Positions 1-9,087 of a DNA stretch of 64,000 bases are shown piece after piece (the stretch's first letter is position 1; every line of letters starts with the position of its first letter). The stretch lies in contig JAJZYM010000004.1 in the NCBI GenBank assembly GCA_021798115.1, forward strand, positions 41,907 through 105,906. The letters run 5' to 3'. The notes under the pieces were generated by a model. That model saw nothing but the letters and a program-made list of their open reading frames with translations, did no database searches and had not been told where the DNA came from. This DNA comes from Pseudomonadota bacterium. GTDB taxonomy: Bacteria > Pseudomonadota > Gammaproteobacteria > JAKAQQ01. The position numbers and the translations under genes were made by a program.

Positions 1-823
1 CGTCGCTTCCGGGGATCACGGCGAGACCGATCCGCCCGAGGTCCGTTCGGGGCAACCCACGGTCGGGAAGTTTCGTCCAGTGCATTCCCCCGTCGTGCGA
101 GACCCAGAGGCCTCCCCCCGGGCCGTTCACGACGCCGTAGTGGCCGTAGAACGGGAAACGGAAGTTCCAGAGGGCGGCGTAGACGACGGCGGGATGATGC
201 GGCGCGCGGGCGAGGTCGATGGCGCCCAAGGGGCCGCCTCCGAGGACCCGTTTCCAGCTCCTTCCGCCGTTCGTCGTGAGATAGACCCCGCGGTTCCGGT
301 TCGGCCCGAAGGCGTGGCCGAGGACGGCGACGAGCACGCGGTTCGGGTCGTGTGGCGAGACCAGGATCCAGGCGATATGCTGACTTCCGTCAAGACCGAC
401 GTGGATCCAGGTGCGCCCGCCGTCGTCCGAGCGGTAGACGCCGTCGCCGAAGGACATGTCGGAGCGCAGGCCGGAGGCGCCGGTGCCGGCGTAGAGGATC
501 TTCGGGTCGGAGGGCGCGACGGCGACCGCTCCGATCGAGGCCACGGGTTCGTGCTGGAAGAGCGCTTGCCAGGTGCGTCCCCCGTCGTGGGTGACGAACA
601 CCCCGCCGTCGGCGGTGCCGATGAAATACGTATTGGGCCGTCCGACGATGCCGGTGACGGTGGTGGCCCACCCGCCCCGGTACGGGCCCACGAAGCGCCA
701 ACGCAGGCGGGCGAAGAGGGCGGGAGGAAGCGGCCGCGGTGCGGCCCGGAGAGTCGCTCCCACCGCAAGGACGGCGAGGACGGCGAAGAGCAGGGCGAAG
801 CGGGGGAGAGGACGGTGGGACAT
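1..823 (-). CDS. Secreted BNR/VPS10-like beta-propeller protein (N-terminal part)
   Basis: The reading frame is open from an ATG at 823 to the window edge, so the C-terminus is missing. It begins with a signal peptide (MSHRPLPRFALLFAVLAVLA, then a GATLRAA-type end). Two 'SDDGGRTW/THDGGRTW' Asp-box motifs follow, with further GG-S/T-W variants ('TNGGRSW', 'SHDGGMHW'), spaced as in BNR/sortilin-VPS10 propeller blades. Such proteins are exported and act as glycosidase-like or binding propellers; the substrate cannot be told. A GAGGAGG ribosome site lies 5 bases before the ATG. The gene follows otsA in the same direction but is separated by about 200 bases and a hairpin, so it is probably a separate unit. 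Residues around 30-45 (RWRFVGPYRGGW) resemble the start of the 'glycosyl hydrolase, VPS10-like' family seen in secreted gammaproteobacterial proteins. Confidence 0.8.
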   Translation of the reverse strand, partial: MSHRPLPRFALLFAVLAVLAVGATLRAAPRPLPPALFARLRWRFVGPYRGGWATTVTGIVGRPNTYFIGTADGGVFVTHDGGRTWQALFQHEPVASIGAVAVAPSDPKILYAGTGASGLRSDMSFGDGVYRSDDGGRTWIHVGLDGSQHIAWILVSPHDPNRVLVAVLGHAFGPNRNRGVYLTTNGGRSWKRVLGGGPLGAIDLARAPHHPAVVYAALWNFRFPFYGHYGVVNGPGGGLWVSHDGGMHWTKLPDRGLPRTDLGRIGLAVIPGSD

Positions 824-876
824 CGGGGCCTCCTCGGACGCGGGTGAGCCCCGCGAGATCTCGGACTTTCATCATA

Positions 877-895
877 GCCGGAGGCGGCCTCCGGC
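877..895. other. Perfect 8-bp hairpin in the leader of the BNR protein gene
   Basis: GCCGGAGG, loop CGG, CCTCCGGC. There is no T-run on either side, so it is not a classical terminator. It sits 54 bases upstream of the ATG at 823. Confidence 0.4.
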
Positions 896-1003
896 TCCGG
901 GGAGAGAAGGGAGGACTTGTCGGTGGGCTCCGAACCCGGGAGAGCCGAGGGCCGGGCGTTGGCCGACGGATGTCGGTGGGGGCGGGGCCGCCCCGCGATT
1001 GTC

Positions 1004-1038
1004 CCCTGCCCGAGCCGCCGTGGGCGGCTCAGGCAGGG
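1004..1038 (-). terminator. GC-rich hairpin overlapping the otsA stop codon
   Basis: Two 15-16 base arms (CCCTGCC/GAGCCGCC and their complement) enclose a 3-base loop with one mismatch. The otsA TGA (1029-1031) lies inside one arm. No U-tract follows, so it may work as an mRNA 3'-end stabiliser or a Rho-assisted terminator. Confidence 0.5.
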
Positions 1039-2396
1039 TTGGGGGGAGACCCCTGACGAGGCACCCCTCCGAGTTCCGCGAGGAACGCACGGGCCCACGC
1101 CCGCGCGTCGGCCGAGACGATCGCGCGGAGATTCGACGCGTGCCGCTCACGGCGTTCCTCGAGCGGCATGGCGAGGGCCCTGTCGAGCGCTTCGGCGACG
1201 CCTTCGGGATCGTAGGGGTTCACGACGAGAGCGCCCGTGAGTTCGTGGGCCGCCCCCGCGAATTCCGAGAGGACGAGAACGCCGGGATCCTCCTCCGGTT
1301 GGGCCGCGACGTGCTCCTTGGCCACGAGGTTCATCCCGTCGCGGAGCGGTGTGACGAGCCCGACGCGGGCGAGGGAAAGGAAACCGAGCACCGTATCGCG
1401 ACGGAAGCCGCGGGTCATATAACGGATGGGCAGCCAGTCGTAGTCGGCGAAACGGCCGAGGATGCGGCCGACGATGCCGTCGAGTTCCGCGCGCAGATCG
1501 GCGTACTCCGGGATCTCGGAACGCGAGAGGGGAGCGATCTGGAAGAAGACGATCGACCGGTGCCAACGCGGTTGGGTCTCGAGGAGGCGCTCGTAGGCCC
1601 GAAGCCGCTCGGGGAGCCCCTTGCTGTAGTCGAGGCGGTCCACGCCGAGGATGAGCCGGCGCCCGGTGAGGGATTGAAGCAGTCGCCGCCCGTGTGTGCC
1701 GCGCCGTCCCCGCGCCGCCGCCCGGGTGCATTCCGCAGGGTCGATGCTCGCCGGAAACACGCCCGTCCGTGGCGGGGCGGGGCCGCCCGCGAACTCGTGA
1801 CGGACGGCGTCGCGGAACGCCTCCTCGTCGTCCGCCGTCTGGAAGCCCACGAGATCGTAGTCGAGAAAACCGGCGAGAAGACGCCGGTGTCCCGGGAGGA
1901 CGCGGAGGGCCCCGTGGGGGGGAAAGGGAATGTGTAGAAAGAAGCCGATCGGATGCCGCACCCCGAGCGCGCGGAGCGCTTTCGCCAGCGGTATGAGGTG
2001 GTAATCGTGCACCCAGAGGACGTCGCCCGGGTGGAGAAGGGGGGCGGTGAGGTGGGCGAAGATCTCGTTGACGCGGAGGTAGCCCTCCTCGTCCTCCTTG
2101 CGGTAGCACAGCCGTGCCGGGCTCTGGTGGAAGAGGGGCCAGAGCACCCGGTTCGCGTAGCCGGCGTAGTAGCGCTCGATGTCGTTGTGCCGGAGAGGAA
2201 ACGAGACGTAGCTCACACCGTGATGTTCTCTCCGCGTGGGCGTGGAGGGGTCCTCGTCGCTCGTGCGTCCGTTCCAGCCGATCCAGAGAAACGGTTCGTC
2301 GGGCAGCGCGCTCCGTACCGCCGTGAGGAGACCGCCCTCGTTGCCGCTCTGTTCCGCAGGGTTGGGCAGGCGGTTCGAGACGAGGACGAGACGCAT
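1029..2396 (-). CDS. otsA: Alpha,alpha-trehalose-phosphate synthase (UDP/GDP-forming), GT20
   Basis: Makes trehalose 6-phosphate from a nucleotide-glucose and glucose 6-phosphate in the cytoplasm. The 455-residue protein has GT20 landmarks in order: VSNRLPNP at the N-terminus, GGLLTAV, WIGWNG, VHDYHLIPLA, IGFFLHIPFPP, GVDRLDYSKGLPERL and, near the C-terminus, PLRDGMNLVAKEHVAA with VLVLSEFAGAAHEL. The length fits bacterial OtsA. The ATG at 2396 is chosen because the conserved MRLVLVSNRLP begins there and because it overlaps the upstream GH15 stop as TGATG, implying translational coupling. The frame stays open further upstream but that stretch has no family similarity and covers the GH15 gene. 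It is the third gene of an otsB-GH15-otsA operon. Confidence 0.95.
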   Translation of the reverse strand: MRLVLVSNRLPNPAEQSGNEGGLLTAVRSALPDEPFLWIGWNGRTSDEDPSTPTRREHHGVSYVSFPLRHNDIERYYAGYANRVLWPLFHQSPARLCYRKEDEEGYLRVNEIFAHLTAPLLHPGDVLWVHDYHLIPLAKALRALGVRHPIGFFLHIPFPPHGALRVLPGHRRLLAGFLDYDLVGFQTADDEEAFRDAVRHEFAGGPAPPRTGVFPASIDPAECTRAAARGRRGTHGRRLLQSLTGRRLILGVDRLDYSKGLPERLRAYERLLETQPRWHRSIVFFQIAPLSRSEIPEYADLRAELDGIVGRILGRFADYDWLPIRYMTRGFRRDTVLGFLSLARVGLVTPLRDGMNLVAKEHVAAQPEEDPGVLVLSEFAGAAHELTGALVVNPYDPEGVAEALDRALAMPLEERRERHASNLRAIVSADARAWARAFLAELGGVPRQGSPPNPA

Positions 2397-4177
2397 CAGA
2401 AGCGGTCGGTCCAGGGCGCGCTCAGGAGGCGGGCTCCCTGGATGATGCCGACCATGCTGTAGGTCTGGGGGAAGTTGCCCCAGAGATCTCCACTCTCGGG
2501 ATCGATGTGTTCGGAGAGGAGTCCGAGGCGGGTGCGCCGCGCGAGGAGTTTTTCGAAGAGCTCCCGCGCCTCTTCGCGGCGGCCCAGCCGGGCCAGGGCC
2601 GAGACGTACCAGAAAGTGCAGAGAGTGAAAGCGTTCCTGGGCCGTCCGAAGTCGTCGGCGCTCACGTAGCGGAAGACGTAGTCCCCCCTTTTGAGGGTTT
2701 GCTCGACGGCCGCCACCGTGGCGACGAAACGCGGGTCGTCGGCCGCGATGAGCCCGAGCTCGGCGAGGAGGAGGAGGCTCGCGTCGATCTCGCGCCCGCC
2801 GAAGGTGCTCGCGAAGCTGTGCGTCTCGGGGCACCACGCCCGCTCGAGGAGGCTCGTGCGGATCTCGTGCGCCCGCTGCGCCCACCGCTGTTCTGCCTCG
2901 GATTCGCCCAGGTGCCGGCTGATCCGCGCCAGACGGTCGCAGCCGGCCCAGCAGAGAAGGCTCGAAGAGGTGTGGACGGAGCTGCTGCGGCGTAGCTCCC
3001 AGATGCCCGCGTCGGGCTTGTCGTGGAGCGCGTAGGCTTTTTCGCCGAGGGGCTCGAGGCGGCGGAAGAGTTCGATCCCGGCGGGCGGGACGAGTCGCTG
3101 GTCAAAGAACGCCGGGGTGGCCGTCAGGATCACGGTGCCGTAGACGTCGTTTTGCTCCTGACGGTAGGCATCGTTGCCGATGCGCACGGGGCCGATGCCG
3201 CGGTAGCCGCCGAGCGTCGTGATCTCGCGTTCCGGGAGCTGCTCCTCGCCGCTGACGGAGTAAACCGGCTGGAGATGGTTGTCGTGTGCGCGGTCTCCGA
3301 GGTTGACGACGAAGCGGATGTATTCCTCCATCGTCCGGGTGACGCCGAGCCCGCAGAGGGCGTGGACGGTGAAATAGCCGTCACGCAGCCAGCAGTAGCG
3401 GTAATCCCAGTTGCGGGCCCCCTCGGGGCTCTCGGGGATCGAGGTGGTGAGGGCGGCCACGATCGCGCCCGTGTCCTCGTATTCACAGAGTTTGAGTGTG
3501 ATCGCGGCCCGGATCACCGCGTCCTGCCACTCGTAGGGCAGCGCCAGATAACGGCACCACTCCTCCCAGTAGAGCCGCGTCTCCCGCTCGAACGAAGCGG
3601 CCATCTCCTCGAGGTTGCGCGTCAGGCTTTCGTCGGCGCCGAGAATGAGGAACGTCTCGCGGTCGAGGAGGAACGAGCGTTCCTCGAGGATGTTCGTGAG
3701 CGACGCGTTCGTGCTCAGGCGGAGCGTGAACGACGGGAGCACGTAGCGCACGTGATGGCTCCCGCGGGTGATCTCGGGCGTTTCGGCCCCGTAGCCGCCG
3801 CGCGGGCGCACGCGCAGGGTGACCCGCGGCCGACCGGCCAGGGGGCGAAGACGGCGGACGATCATGAGCGGGCGGAAGATGCGCTCGAACTGCTTGAAGC
3901 GCGGAGCGAAATCCGTCACCTCCAGTCGGTCGCCGCCGGCGTTCTCGAAGACCGTCCTCAGGACGGCGGTGTTGCGGACGTAGGACTGCTCCGTCGGCCG
4001 CCCGTCCGCAAGTTCGATGCGGCAGAACCCTCCTTCGCCCTCCGCGGGTTCGAGCAGCGAACAGAAAAGGGGGTCGCCATCGACGCGGGGAAGACACCAC
4101 CAGGCGATGTCGCCCCTGTCGTCGATCAGCGCCGCCACGTTGCCGTTGCCGACGACGCCCAGGTCAAGACGGCGCAT
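2396..4177 (-). CDS. GH15 glycosidase (glucoamylase/trehalase-type)
   Basis: A 593-residue cytoplasmic GH15 protein without signal peptide. The N-terminal beta-sandwich starts with DLGVVGNGNVAALIDDRGDIAWW, as in bacterial GH15 proteins beside otsA/otsB. The catalytic barrel shows RNWDYRYCWLRD near residue 254, which holds the general acid region. SEHIDPESGDLWGNFPQ near residue 554 holds the second catalytic Glu region. In this family glucan 1,4-alpha-glucosidases and true trehalases share these motifs, so the substrate (trehalose or malto-oligosaccharide) is undecided. The context of trehalose synthesis genes on both sides favours trehalose or glycogen turnover. Its start overlaps the otsB end by 14 bases and its stop overlaps the otsA start, so all three are co-translated. 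Confidence 0.92.
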   Translation of the reverse strand: MRRLDLGVVGNGNVAALIDDRGDIAWWCLPRVDGDPLFCSLLEPAEGEGGFCRIELADGRPTEQSYVRNTAVLRTVFENAGGDRLEVTDFAPRFKQFERIFRPLMIVRRLRPLAGRPRVTLRVRPRGGYGAETPEITRGSHHVRYVLPSFTLRLSTNASLTNILEERSFLLDRETFLILGADESLTRNLEEMAASFERETRLYWEEWCRYLALPYEWQDAVIRAAITLKLCEYEDTGAIVAALTTSIPESPEGARNWDYRYCWLRDGYFTVHALCGLGVTRTMEEYIRFVVNLGDRAHDNHLQPVYSVSGEEQLPEREITTLGGYRGIGPVRIGNDAYRQEQNDVYGTVILTATPAFFDQRLVPPAGIELFRRLEPLGEKAYALHDKPDAGIWELRRSSSVHTSSSLLCWAGCDRLARISRHLGESEAEQRWAQRAHEIRTSLLERAWCPETHSFASTFGGREIDASLLLLAELGLIAADDPRFVATVAAVEQTLKRGDYVFRYVSADDFGRPRNAFTLCTFWYVSALARLGRREEARELFEKLLARRTRLGLLSEHIDPESGDLWGNFPQTYSMVGIIQGARLLSAPWTDRF

Positions 4178-4937
4178 GGACCCCGGCCTCCTGGGCGACG
4201 AGGATCAGAGCGAGCCAGTCCCGCACCGCCGCGGGGTCGCTCAAGCCGTAACGGGCGGCACTCGGACCGGGCCCCACCTTGATCGAGACGCCGCCGAGCG
4301 TGTTGACCGCCACAAAACCGGGTTCGTCGTTCGTGTCGTCTCCGACGAAAAAGGGACGGCGGTCGCGGAAGAGGGGTTCGGCCATGAGGCGCCGTATGGC
4401 CGCACCCTTGCTCGCGGCGGCCGGCACGAGCTCAAAGACACGGTTGCCTTCCACGAGGGTCCAGTCCGGTCGGGTCTCGAGTGCCCCGAGAAGGGCTGCA
4501 CGGAGCTCCACCCCGTGCTCGGGCACGGCCCGGTAATGAAGGCTCAGGCTGTGGGGTTTTTCCTCGAGGAGGAGTCCGGGAAGGGTTTGCACGAGACCCC
4601 GGCACAACGCGCGGAGCCCGGCGAGACCGGGCGGCGGTGGGCATTCCTCGTGGCGGCGACGATGGGCCAGCCGGATCTCCGATCCGTGTTCGCCCGCGCA
4701 CACGAACCGGTGCGGGGCAAAGATGCGGTCGATGTCCACGACGGGTCGTCCGCTCACCAGGACGAGCGCTCCTTCGAAGGCGGTCTCGAGTGCGGTCAGA
4801 AGATGGCGCACCATCCCGTCGGCGACGACGTCTTCCGGACGGTCGGCGAAGGGAATCAAAGTGCCGTCGATGTCGAGAAAGAGGGCCGCCTCGCGTGGTT
4901 GCGGGGTCGGCGGGGCCGCCCTGGCCGCGGCCGTCAT
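4164..4937 (-). CDS. otsB: Trehalose-6-phosphate phosphatase
   Basis: A 257-residue HAD-superfamily phosphatase that removes phosphate from trehalose 6-phosphate. HAD motif I is LFLDIDGTLIPFADRP near residue 20, with the nucleophile Asp in DIDGT. The cap region contains GEHGSEIR. HAD motif IV is FVGDDTNDEPGF. The C-terminal KVGPGPSAARYGLSDPAAVRDWL is typical of OtsB. It is the first gene of the operon and overlaps the GH15 gene by 14 bases. The ATG at 4937 is kept because it precedes the conserved region by a normal 15-20 residues. A GC-rich spacer with a terminator for the upstream diguanylate cyclase gene separates it from that gene, so a promoter between 4938 and 5029 is expected. Confidence 0.95.
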   Translation of the reverse strand: MTAAARAAPPTPQPREAALFLDIDGTLIPFADRPEDVVADGMVRHLLTALETAFEGALVLVSGRPVVDIDRIFAPHRFVCAGEHGSEIRLAHRRRHEECPPPPGLAGLRALCRGLVQTLPGLLLEEKPHSLSLHYRAVPEHGVELRAALLGALETRPDWTLVEGNRVFELVPAAASKGAAIRRLMAEPLFRDRRPFFVGDDTNDEPGFVAVNTLGGVSIKVGPGPSAARYGLSDPAAVRDWLALILVAQEAGVHAPS

Positions 4938-5029
4938 CGTGGCGTGTGCGTGCGAGGCATACGGGACAGGATAGCGGATCGGGTCCGCCGGCCGGGCGTG
5001 CGGCGAGAGCGCCGGGTGGGGCCGTCGCG

Positions 5030-5049
5030 GTCCGGGACGGGTCCCGGAC
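5030..5049 (-). terminator. Hairpin terminator of the diguanylate cyclase gene
   Basis: GTCCGGGA, loop CGGG, TCCCGGAC: a perfect 8-bp stem directly after the TAG stop of the gene at 5049-6644. It has no long U-tract. Confidence 0.55.
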
Positions 5050-6644
5050 TAGGTGTCCGACCTCTTCGCACCGAGAGCGCGCAGGATCGGACGCTTCTCC
5101 GAGGGGGACTCGGAATGGGATTTGGCCTCGTACATGCAACGGTCCGCTTCCGCCATGGCGGTCGCGAACGTGACCGAGTGGGAGAGAAAACTCACCCCTC
5201 CGATGCTCACGCTGAGCGGCAGGATCGCTCCGCGGTAGGCGAGGGGTTGGTCCAGACTGTCCCGGATGGAGCGGGCGACGCGCTCGACACAGTCGAGCGG
5301 ACAGCGGCGGAGAAAGACGGCAAACTCGTCGCCGCCGAGCCGCGCGCAGAAATCCTCACGGCGCACGGCGCGCGTGAGGCGATCGGCGAACGTCCGAAGC
5401 ACAAGATCCCCCGCCTCGTGGCCGAAGCGGTCGTTGATGTCCTTGAGCCGGTCGAGATCGAGATAGATGATGCTGTGAACCGCGCTCGGGTCGTGGCCCA
5501 GCATATGGGTCACGTAGCGTTCGAAGCCCCGGCGGTTGTTGATCCCGGTGAGATCGTCATGGAGGGCCTGGACGCTCAGGCGGGCTTCGGCCTCCTTGTA
5601 GGCCGTGATATCGAAGAGGTGGATGTAGAGGCCGATGACGTCCTCGCCCTCCCGCCGACGATCCGGGACGAGGGTCACGCGAAACGTTCGTGGCCGTCTC
5701 CCCCGTGGGGTCCGGCAGGGCAGGCGCGCCTCGAACGTCCGGTCCTCTCCGGCGAGCGCGCGTCGACCGTGGTCCACGAGGGTGTCGCTCAGCCGCCGTC
5801 CGAGAAGCTCGGCGAGCGGTCGACCCCGGGGATCCAAACCCCGGGGAAGAAACGTCTGCTCAAAACCCGGGTTGCAGTCACGGAGGACGAACATCATGTC
5901 ACAGTAGGCCACGGGTACCGGAAGCGATTCGACGAGACGGCGAAGACGTGCATGTTCCCCGGCCAGAAGACGTTCCTGGCGGCGCAGGGCCTCGATCAAC
6001 TCCGCGTTGTGTTCGCTTTCTGAGACGAGAGTCGAGAGGAGTCTTCGCGCACGGTTGGCGGCCCGCTCGAGGAGTGTGAAGACCAGGAAGACCGAGACGG
6101 CGAGGAGGAGGTCGTGCGGGCGGACGAAAAGGAGATGGGCCAGCAAGAGGATCAGCAGAGGCAGTCCGAAACTCAGGTAATAGCGGCGCTGTGCGGTGAT
6201 GAGCACGAGAGCGGCGCCGCAGACCGTGATGTCGAGCATGGCCGAGACGGCCGAGAACATGCGGGCGGTGAGCGGGGGGGCCAGCCAGGGGTAGAGTCCC
6301 CAGACCGTCCCGGAATAGGCGAGGACGAGCATCGTTCGTCGTTGCCAGACGCGAAGAGCGCGGGGCCCGACGGGCGGCGCCTGACGGTGCCGCCGCGCCA
6401 AGGCCAGACGAAGAAAAACCCCGACGATGAGAGCGAGAGCCCAGGCGGCGAGGAGAGGGATGTGCGGCCGCGTGTAGGCCTCGACGAGAACGAGTCCCCA
6501 GGCCCCGAGGATGAGGACCCCGACCTGACTCAGTCGGGAACTGTCGTAGAGTTGCTTGAGGTGCTGAAGAGCCAGGCGGTCTTCGAGGTCGGGCTCCGCC
6601 GAGAGGGACGCGGGCTGCGGAGGCGGGGTCGGAGGGTCCATCAT
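5049..6644 (-). CDS. Membrane PAS-GGDEF diguanylate cyclase
   Basis: A 531-residue inner-membrane protein that should make c-di-GMP from two GTP. The N-terminal third has about six hydrophobic segments (for example VGVLILGAWGLVLVEAY and LLLAVSVFLVFTLLERAA). A PAS-like region follows (LVESLPVPVAYCDMMFVLRDCNPGFEQTF through IGLYIHLFDITAYKEAE). The GGDEF domain has DDLTGINNRRGF, DLDRLKDINDRFGHEAGD and ARLGGDEFAVF. The active-site GGDEF is intact. An RRED sits five residues before it, the normal inhibitory I-site (RxxD) spacing, so product feedback is likely. Two in-frame ATGs (6644, 6641) start the protein after an AAGGA-like ribosome site. It is monocistronic, with its own hairpin terminator. 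Confidence 0.93.
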   Translation of the reverse strand: MMDPPTPPPQPASLSAEPDLEDRLALQHLKQLYDSSRLSQVGVLILGAWGLVLVEAYTRPHIPLLAAWALALIVGVFLRLALARRHRQAPPVGPRALRVWQRRTMLVLAYSGTVWGLYPWLAPPLTARMFSAVSAMLDITVCGAALVLITAQRRYYLSFGLPLLILLLAHLLFVRPHDLLLAVSVFLVFTLLERAANRARRLLSTLVSESEHNAELIEALRRQERLLAGEHARLRRLVESLPVPVAYCDMMFVLRDCNPGFEQTFLPRGLDPRGRPLAELLGRRLSDTLVDHGRRALAGEDRTFEARLPCRTPRGRRPRTFRVTLVPDRRREGEDVIGLYIHLFDITAYKEAEARLSVQALHDDLTGINNRRGFERYVTHMLGHDPSAVHSIIYLDLDRLKDINDRFGHEAGDLVLRTFADRLTRAVRREDFCARLGGDEFAVFLRRCPLDCVERVARSIRDSLDQPLAYRGAILPLSVSIGGVSFLSHSVTFATAMAEADRCMYEAKSHSESPSEKRPILRALGAKRSDT

Positions 6645-6730
6645 AGTCCTTGTTCCTCGGGGTTCTCCCGTGACGATCCGTCACTTTACGCCGGTGACCC
6701 GGGACGCGGATGCATCTCCGGCAACACGGC

Positions 6731-7912
6731 CTAGAGGGCCCGGATGCCCGCAGCGATCGGACGGCGGGCGGCGGCCACGGCGGGGGCCAGTCCGGCCAGG
6801 AGACCGAGCGCTCCGGCAAAGAGGATCCCGGCCGCAGCCAGAGACGGGGTGACGGCGAAGCGAAAGACCACGACACTGAAGTTGTTGAGTGTGCTGGCCT
6901 CGAAGCCGTTGAAGAAGAGAAAGGCCGCCAAAGCGCCGAGGACCCCGCCGCTCAGGGCGTAGAGGACGCTCTCGGCGACGACGCTCAGAACGACCGCGGC
7001 GGCGTGGTAGCCGAGCGTGCGCAGGATCGCCACTTCACGCGCGCGTTCGCTCACCGTCGCGTACATGGTGTTGGCGGCGGCGAAGAGGGCGCCGAGCCCC
7101 ATCATGAGCGCGATGATGGTTCCGGCGATCGTGATGAAACGGTCGAGTCCGCGGGACTGGTGGGCGTAGTAGCGTTCCTCGCGGTGGACCGAGACGCTGA
7201 GTTCGGGGTTGTGGAGGAGGTTCGCGCGGAAGCGCGGGTAGGCGGCGGGGCTGACGAGCCGTGCGTAGACCGCCGAGACGCTGTCTCCCCGCCGGTAAGC
7301 GCTCTCGAGGGTCGGAAGATCGGTCCAGATCTCCGAGGCGTGGACCCCTCCGTGATCGCCGAAGACGCCGACCACCCTCCAACGGACGCCCCCGCTCGTG
7401 AAGTGGTCCCCGAGCCGGAGTCCACGGAAGCTCTCCTCGGCCGCCCGTCCCACGATCACTTGATCGAGACCCGCCTTGAACAGGTGCCCGGCGACGAGGT
7501 GGATGTGGGGGTGGACGCGAAAGGCCGAGGCGGAGACCCCGCGGAAGGGGACGTTGGCCAGGATGCGGCTACGCCGTTCGCGGCGGTTGATGAGGACGAG
7601 GAGTTCGGGCGAGATCTCGGGGCCGTGGGCACCCACGGCGACACCCGGGGCATCGCCCACACGACGCGCCTGATCGAGGCTGAGCGTGCTCGAGAGCTCG
7701 GCTCCCGAGCCCTTGCGGAGCACGAGGGCCACATCGTTGCTGCCCGTCGCGTGCAACGTGTGCCGGAACCCCGCGGCCATGGAGAGCACGGCGACCAGGA
7801 CGAGGACCACTCCGGCAAAGCCCACCGTCGCGACGAGAGCCACGTCAAACCTCTTGCGCAGGCTGCGCAGGGAGACGATGAGGAGAAGCCAGGTTTCGCG
7901 GAGGACGTGCAC
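6731..7912 (-). CDS. ABC transporter permease, FtsX/MacB type (second of two)
   Basis: A 393-residue permease with the FtsX/MacB layout: one N-terminal helix (VALVATVGFAGVVLVLVAVLSMA), a periplasmic domain of about 220 residues, then three C-terminal helices (ITIAGTIIALMMGLGALFAA, VVLSVVAESVLYALSGGVLGALAAFLFF, ILFAGALGLLAGLAPAV). The conserved REVAILRTLGYHAAAV coupling segment precedes the second C-terminal helix. The start is GTG 7912, five bases after the stop of the other permease. Its pairing with a non-identical permease, an ATPase and a membrane-fusion protein marks a MacAB-like mechanotransmission exporter rather than an importer. The cargo is unknown. Confidence 0.9.
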   Translation of the reverse strand: MHVLRETWLLLIVSLRSLRKRFDVALVATVGFAGVVLVLVAVLSMAAGFRHTLHATGSNDVALVLRKGSGAELSSTLSLDQARRVGDAPGVAVGAHGPEISPELLVLINRRERRSRILANVPFRGVSASAFRVHPHIHLVAGHLFKAGLDQVIVGRAAEESFRGLRLGDHFTSGGVRWRVVGVFGDHGGVHASEIWTDLPTLESAYRRGDSVSAVYARLVSPAAYPRFRANLLHNPELSVSVHREERYYAHQSRGLDRFITIAGTIIALMMGLGALFAAANTMYATVSERAREVAILRTLGYHAAAVVLSVVAESVLYALSGGVLGALAAFLFFNGFEASTLNNFSVVVFRFAVTPSLAAAGILFAGALGLLAGLAPAVAAARRPIAAGIRAL

Positions 7913-7917
7913 GCCCG

Positions 7918-9087
7918 TTACTCCCGGCGCAGGGCGTCGGCCACGGCGAGCCGCGTGATCTGGAGATAGGGGACGAGGCTCGAGGCGAGCACGAAGAGCA
8001 CGACGAGGGCGAGCCCGAGGGCGAACGACGAGGGAGGAAGCGCGAGGCCGGGAAGGATCGCGGCAAGCAGTCCGTGCAGCACGGCGACGAGCCCAAGACC
8101 GAGGAGCAGTCCGAGGACCGCTCCCGCCCCCACCAGGAGGGCGGCCTCGGCCACGACGAGTCCGAAGAGACGTCCCGGGCCGTAACCGAGCGTCCGCAGG
8201 ACCGCGAACTCCGCGGTCCGTTCGCGCACCGAGCGGGCCATGGTGTTGGCGGTCACGAGGAGCATGGTGAAGAACACGGCGGCCAGGATGGCCGTCACGA
8301 TGGTGCCGATGTCGGCGATCTGGTCGAGGAAGTTGAGAAGGAACGTCCGCGCCGTCGACGTTCGTGTGGGGTCGGGGGAATTGGCGAAGCGGGCGTCGAT
8401 GGCACGCGAAACGGCCGCCGCGTCACGGGCGTGTGCAATTTCGACCCGGTAGAGCGAAACCTTGCCGCTCAAGCCGGTGTTCTTGGCGAGGGTTTCGCTC
8501 AGGTAGTGGTAGTGGAGGAGCGCAAGTTGGGCGTAGCGTTTCTCGCTCGGACGCAGGATGCCGTCGACACGCACGGGCCAGGTGTTGGTGCCGTTCGTCC
8601 GCCGCCAGACGTTCGAACGGAGCGGGATCACCTCGCCCACGCGCCAGCCGAAGCGCTGGGCGATGGCGTTGCCGACGAGAACCCCGCGCCGATCCGCGAT
8701 CCAGCGCGCCCGCGCGCGCGGCGAGAGGCCGAGCTCGCCGCGGAGTTCGGCGAGGAACGTCGGCGGGTCGACGGCGAGGGCAAAAATGAAATTGCCCGTC
8801 CGCCGGTAGTAGCCGCCGAACCAGACTTCGTAGGCGACGCGCCGGACTCCGGGGACCGAGGCAATGATCGTGCGATCCGCAAGCGGGAGCGGCGAGACGA
8901 GGGAGACGACGTTGGCGGTGATGAGAATGCGTTTGCCCACGGCGCGAATGCCGCCGAGGAACGCCTGGCGCACGCTCATGAGAAGGGCAAAGAGGAGAAA
9001 GGCGATGAGCACACTGCCGATCGTGAGGACCGTCCGGGCCCGGCGGCGCGCGAGGGCGGCACGGACGAGGGGAAGATAGCGCGTCAT
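7918..9087 (-). CDS. ABC transporter permease, FtsX/MacB type (first of two)
   Basis: A 389-residue permease of the same fold as its neighbour: N-terminal helix VLTIGSVLIAFLLFALLMSV, a large periplasmic domain (residues about 45-260), then three C-terminal helices starting at IGTIVTAILAAVFFTMLLVTANTMA. TAEFAVLRTLGYGPGRLFGLV is the usual segment contacting the ATPase. The ATG at 9087 overlaps the ATPase stop as ATGA, so the two are translationally coupled. The two permeases presumably form a heterodimer around the single ATPase product. Confidence 0.9.
   Translation of the reverse strand: MTRYLPLVRAALARRRARTVLTIGSVLIAFLLFALLMSVRQAFLGGIRAVGKRILITANVVSLVSPLPLADRTIIASVPGVRRVAYEVWFGGYYRRTGNFIFALAVDPPTFLAELRGELGLSPRARARWIADRRGVLVGNAIAQRFGWRVGEVIPLRSNVWRRTNGTNTWPVRVDGILRPSEKRYAQLALLHYHYLSETLAKNTGLSGKVSLYRVEIAHARDAAAVSRAIDARFANSPDPTRTSTARTFLLNFLDQIADIGTIVTAILAAVFFTMLLVTANTMARSVRERTAEFAVLRTLGYGPGRLFGLVVAEAALLVGAGAVLGLLLGLGLVAVLHGLLAAILPGLALPPSSFALGLALVVLFVLASSLVPYLQITRLAVADALRRE

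Noticed and set aside
2397..2885. N-terminal extension of the otsA frame
   Set aside because: Lies inside the GH15 gene in another frame and precedes the conserved OtsA N-terminus.
4017..6023. 668-codon plus-strand frame across otsB and the diguanylate cyclase
   Set aside because: Crosses two genes with clear motifs on the other strand; a GC-bias artefact.
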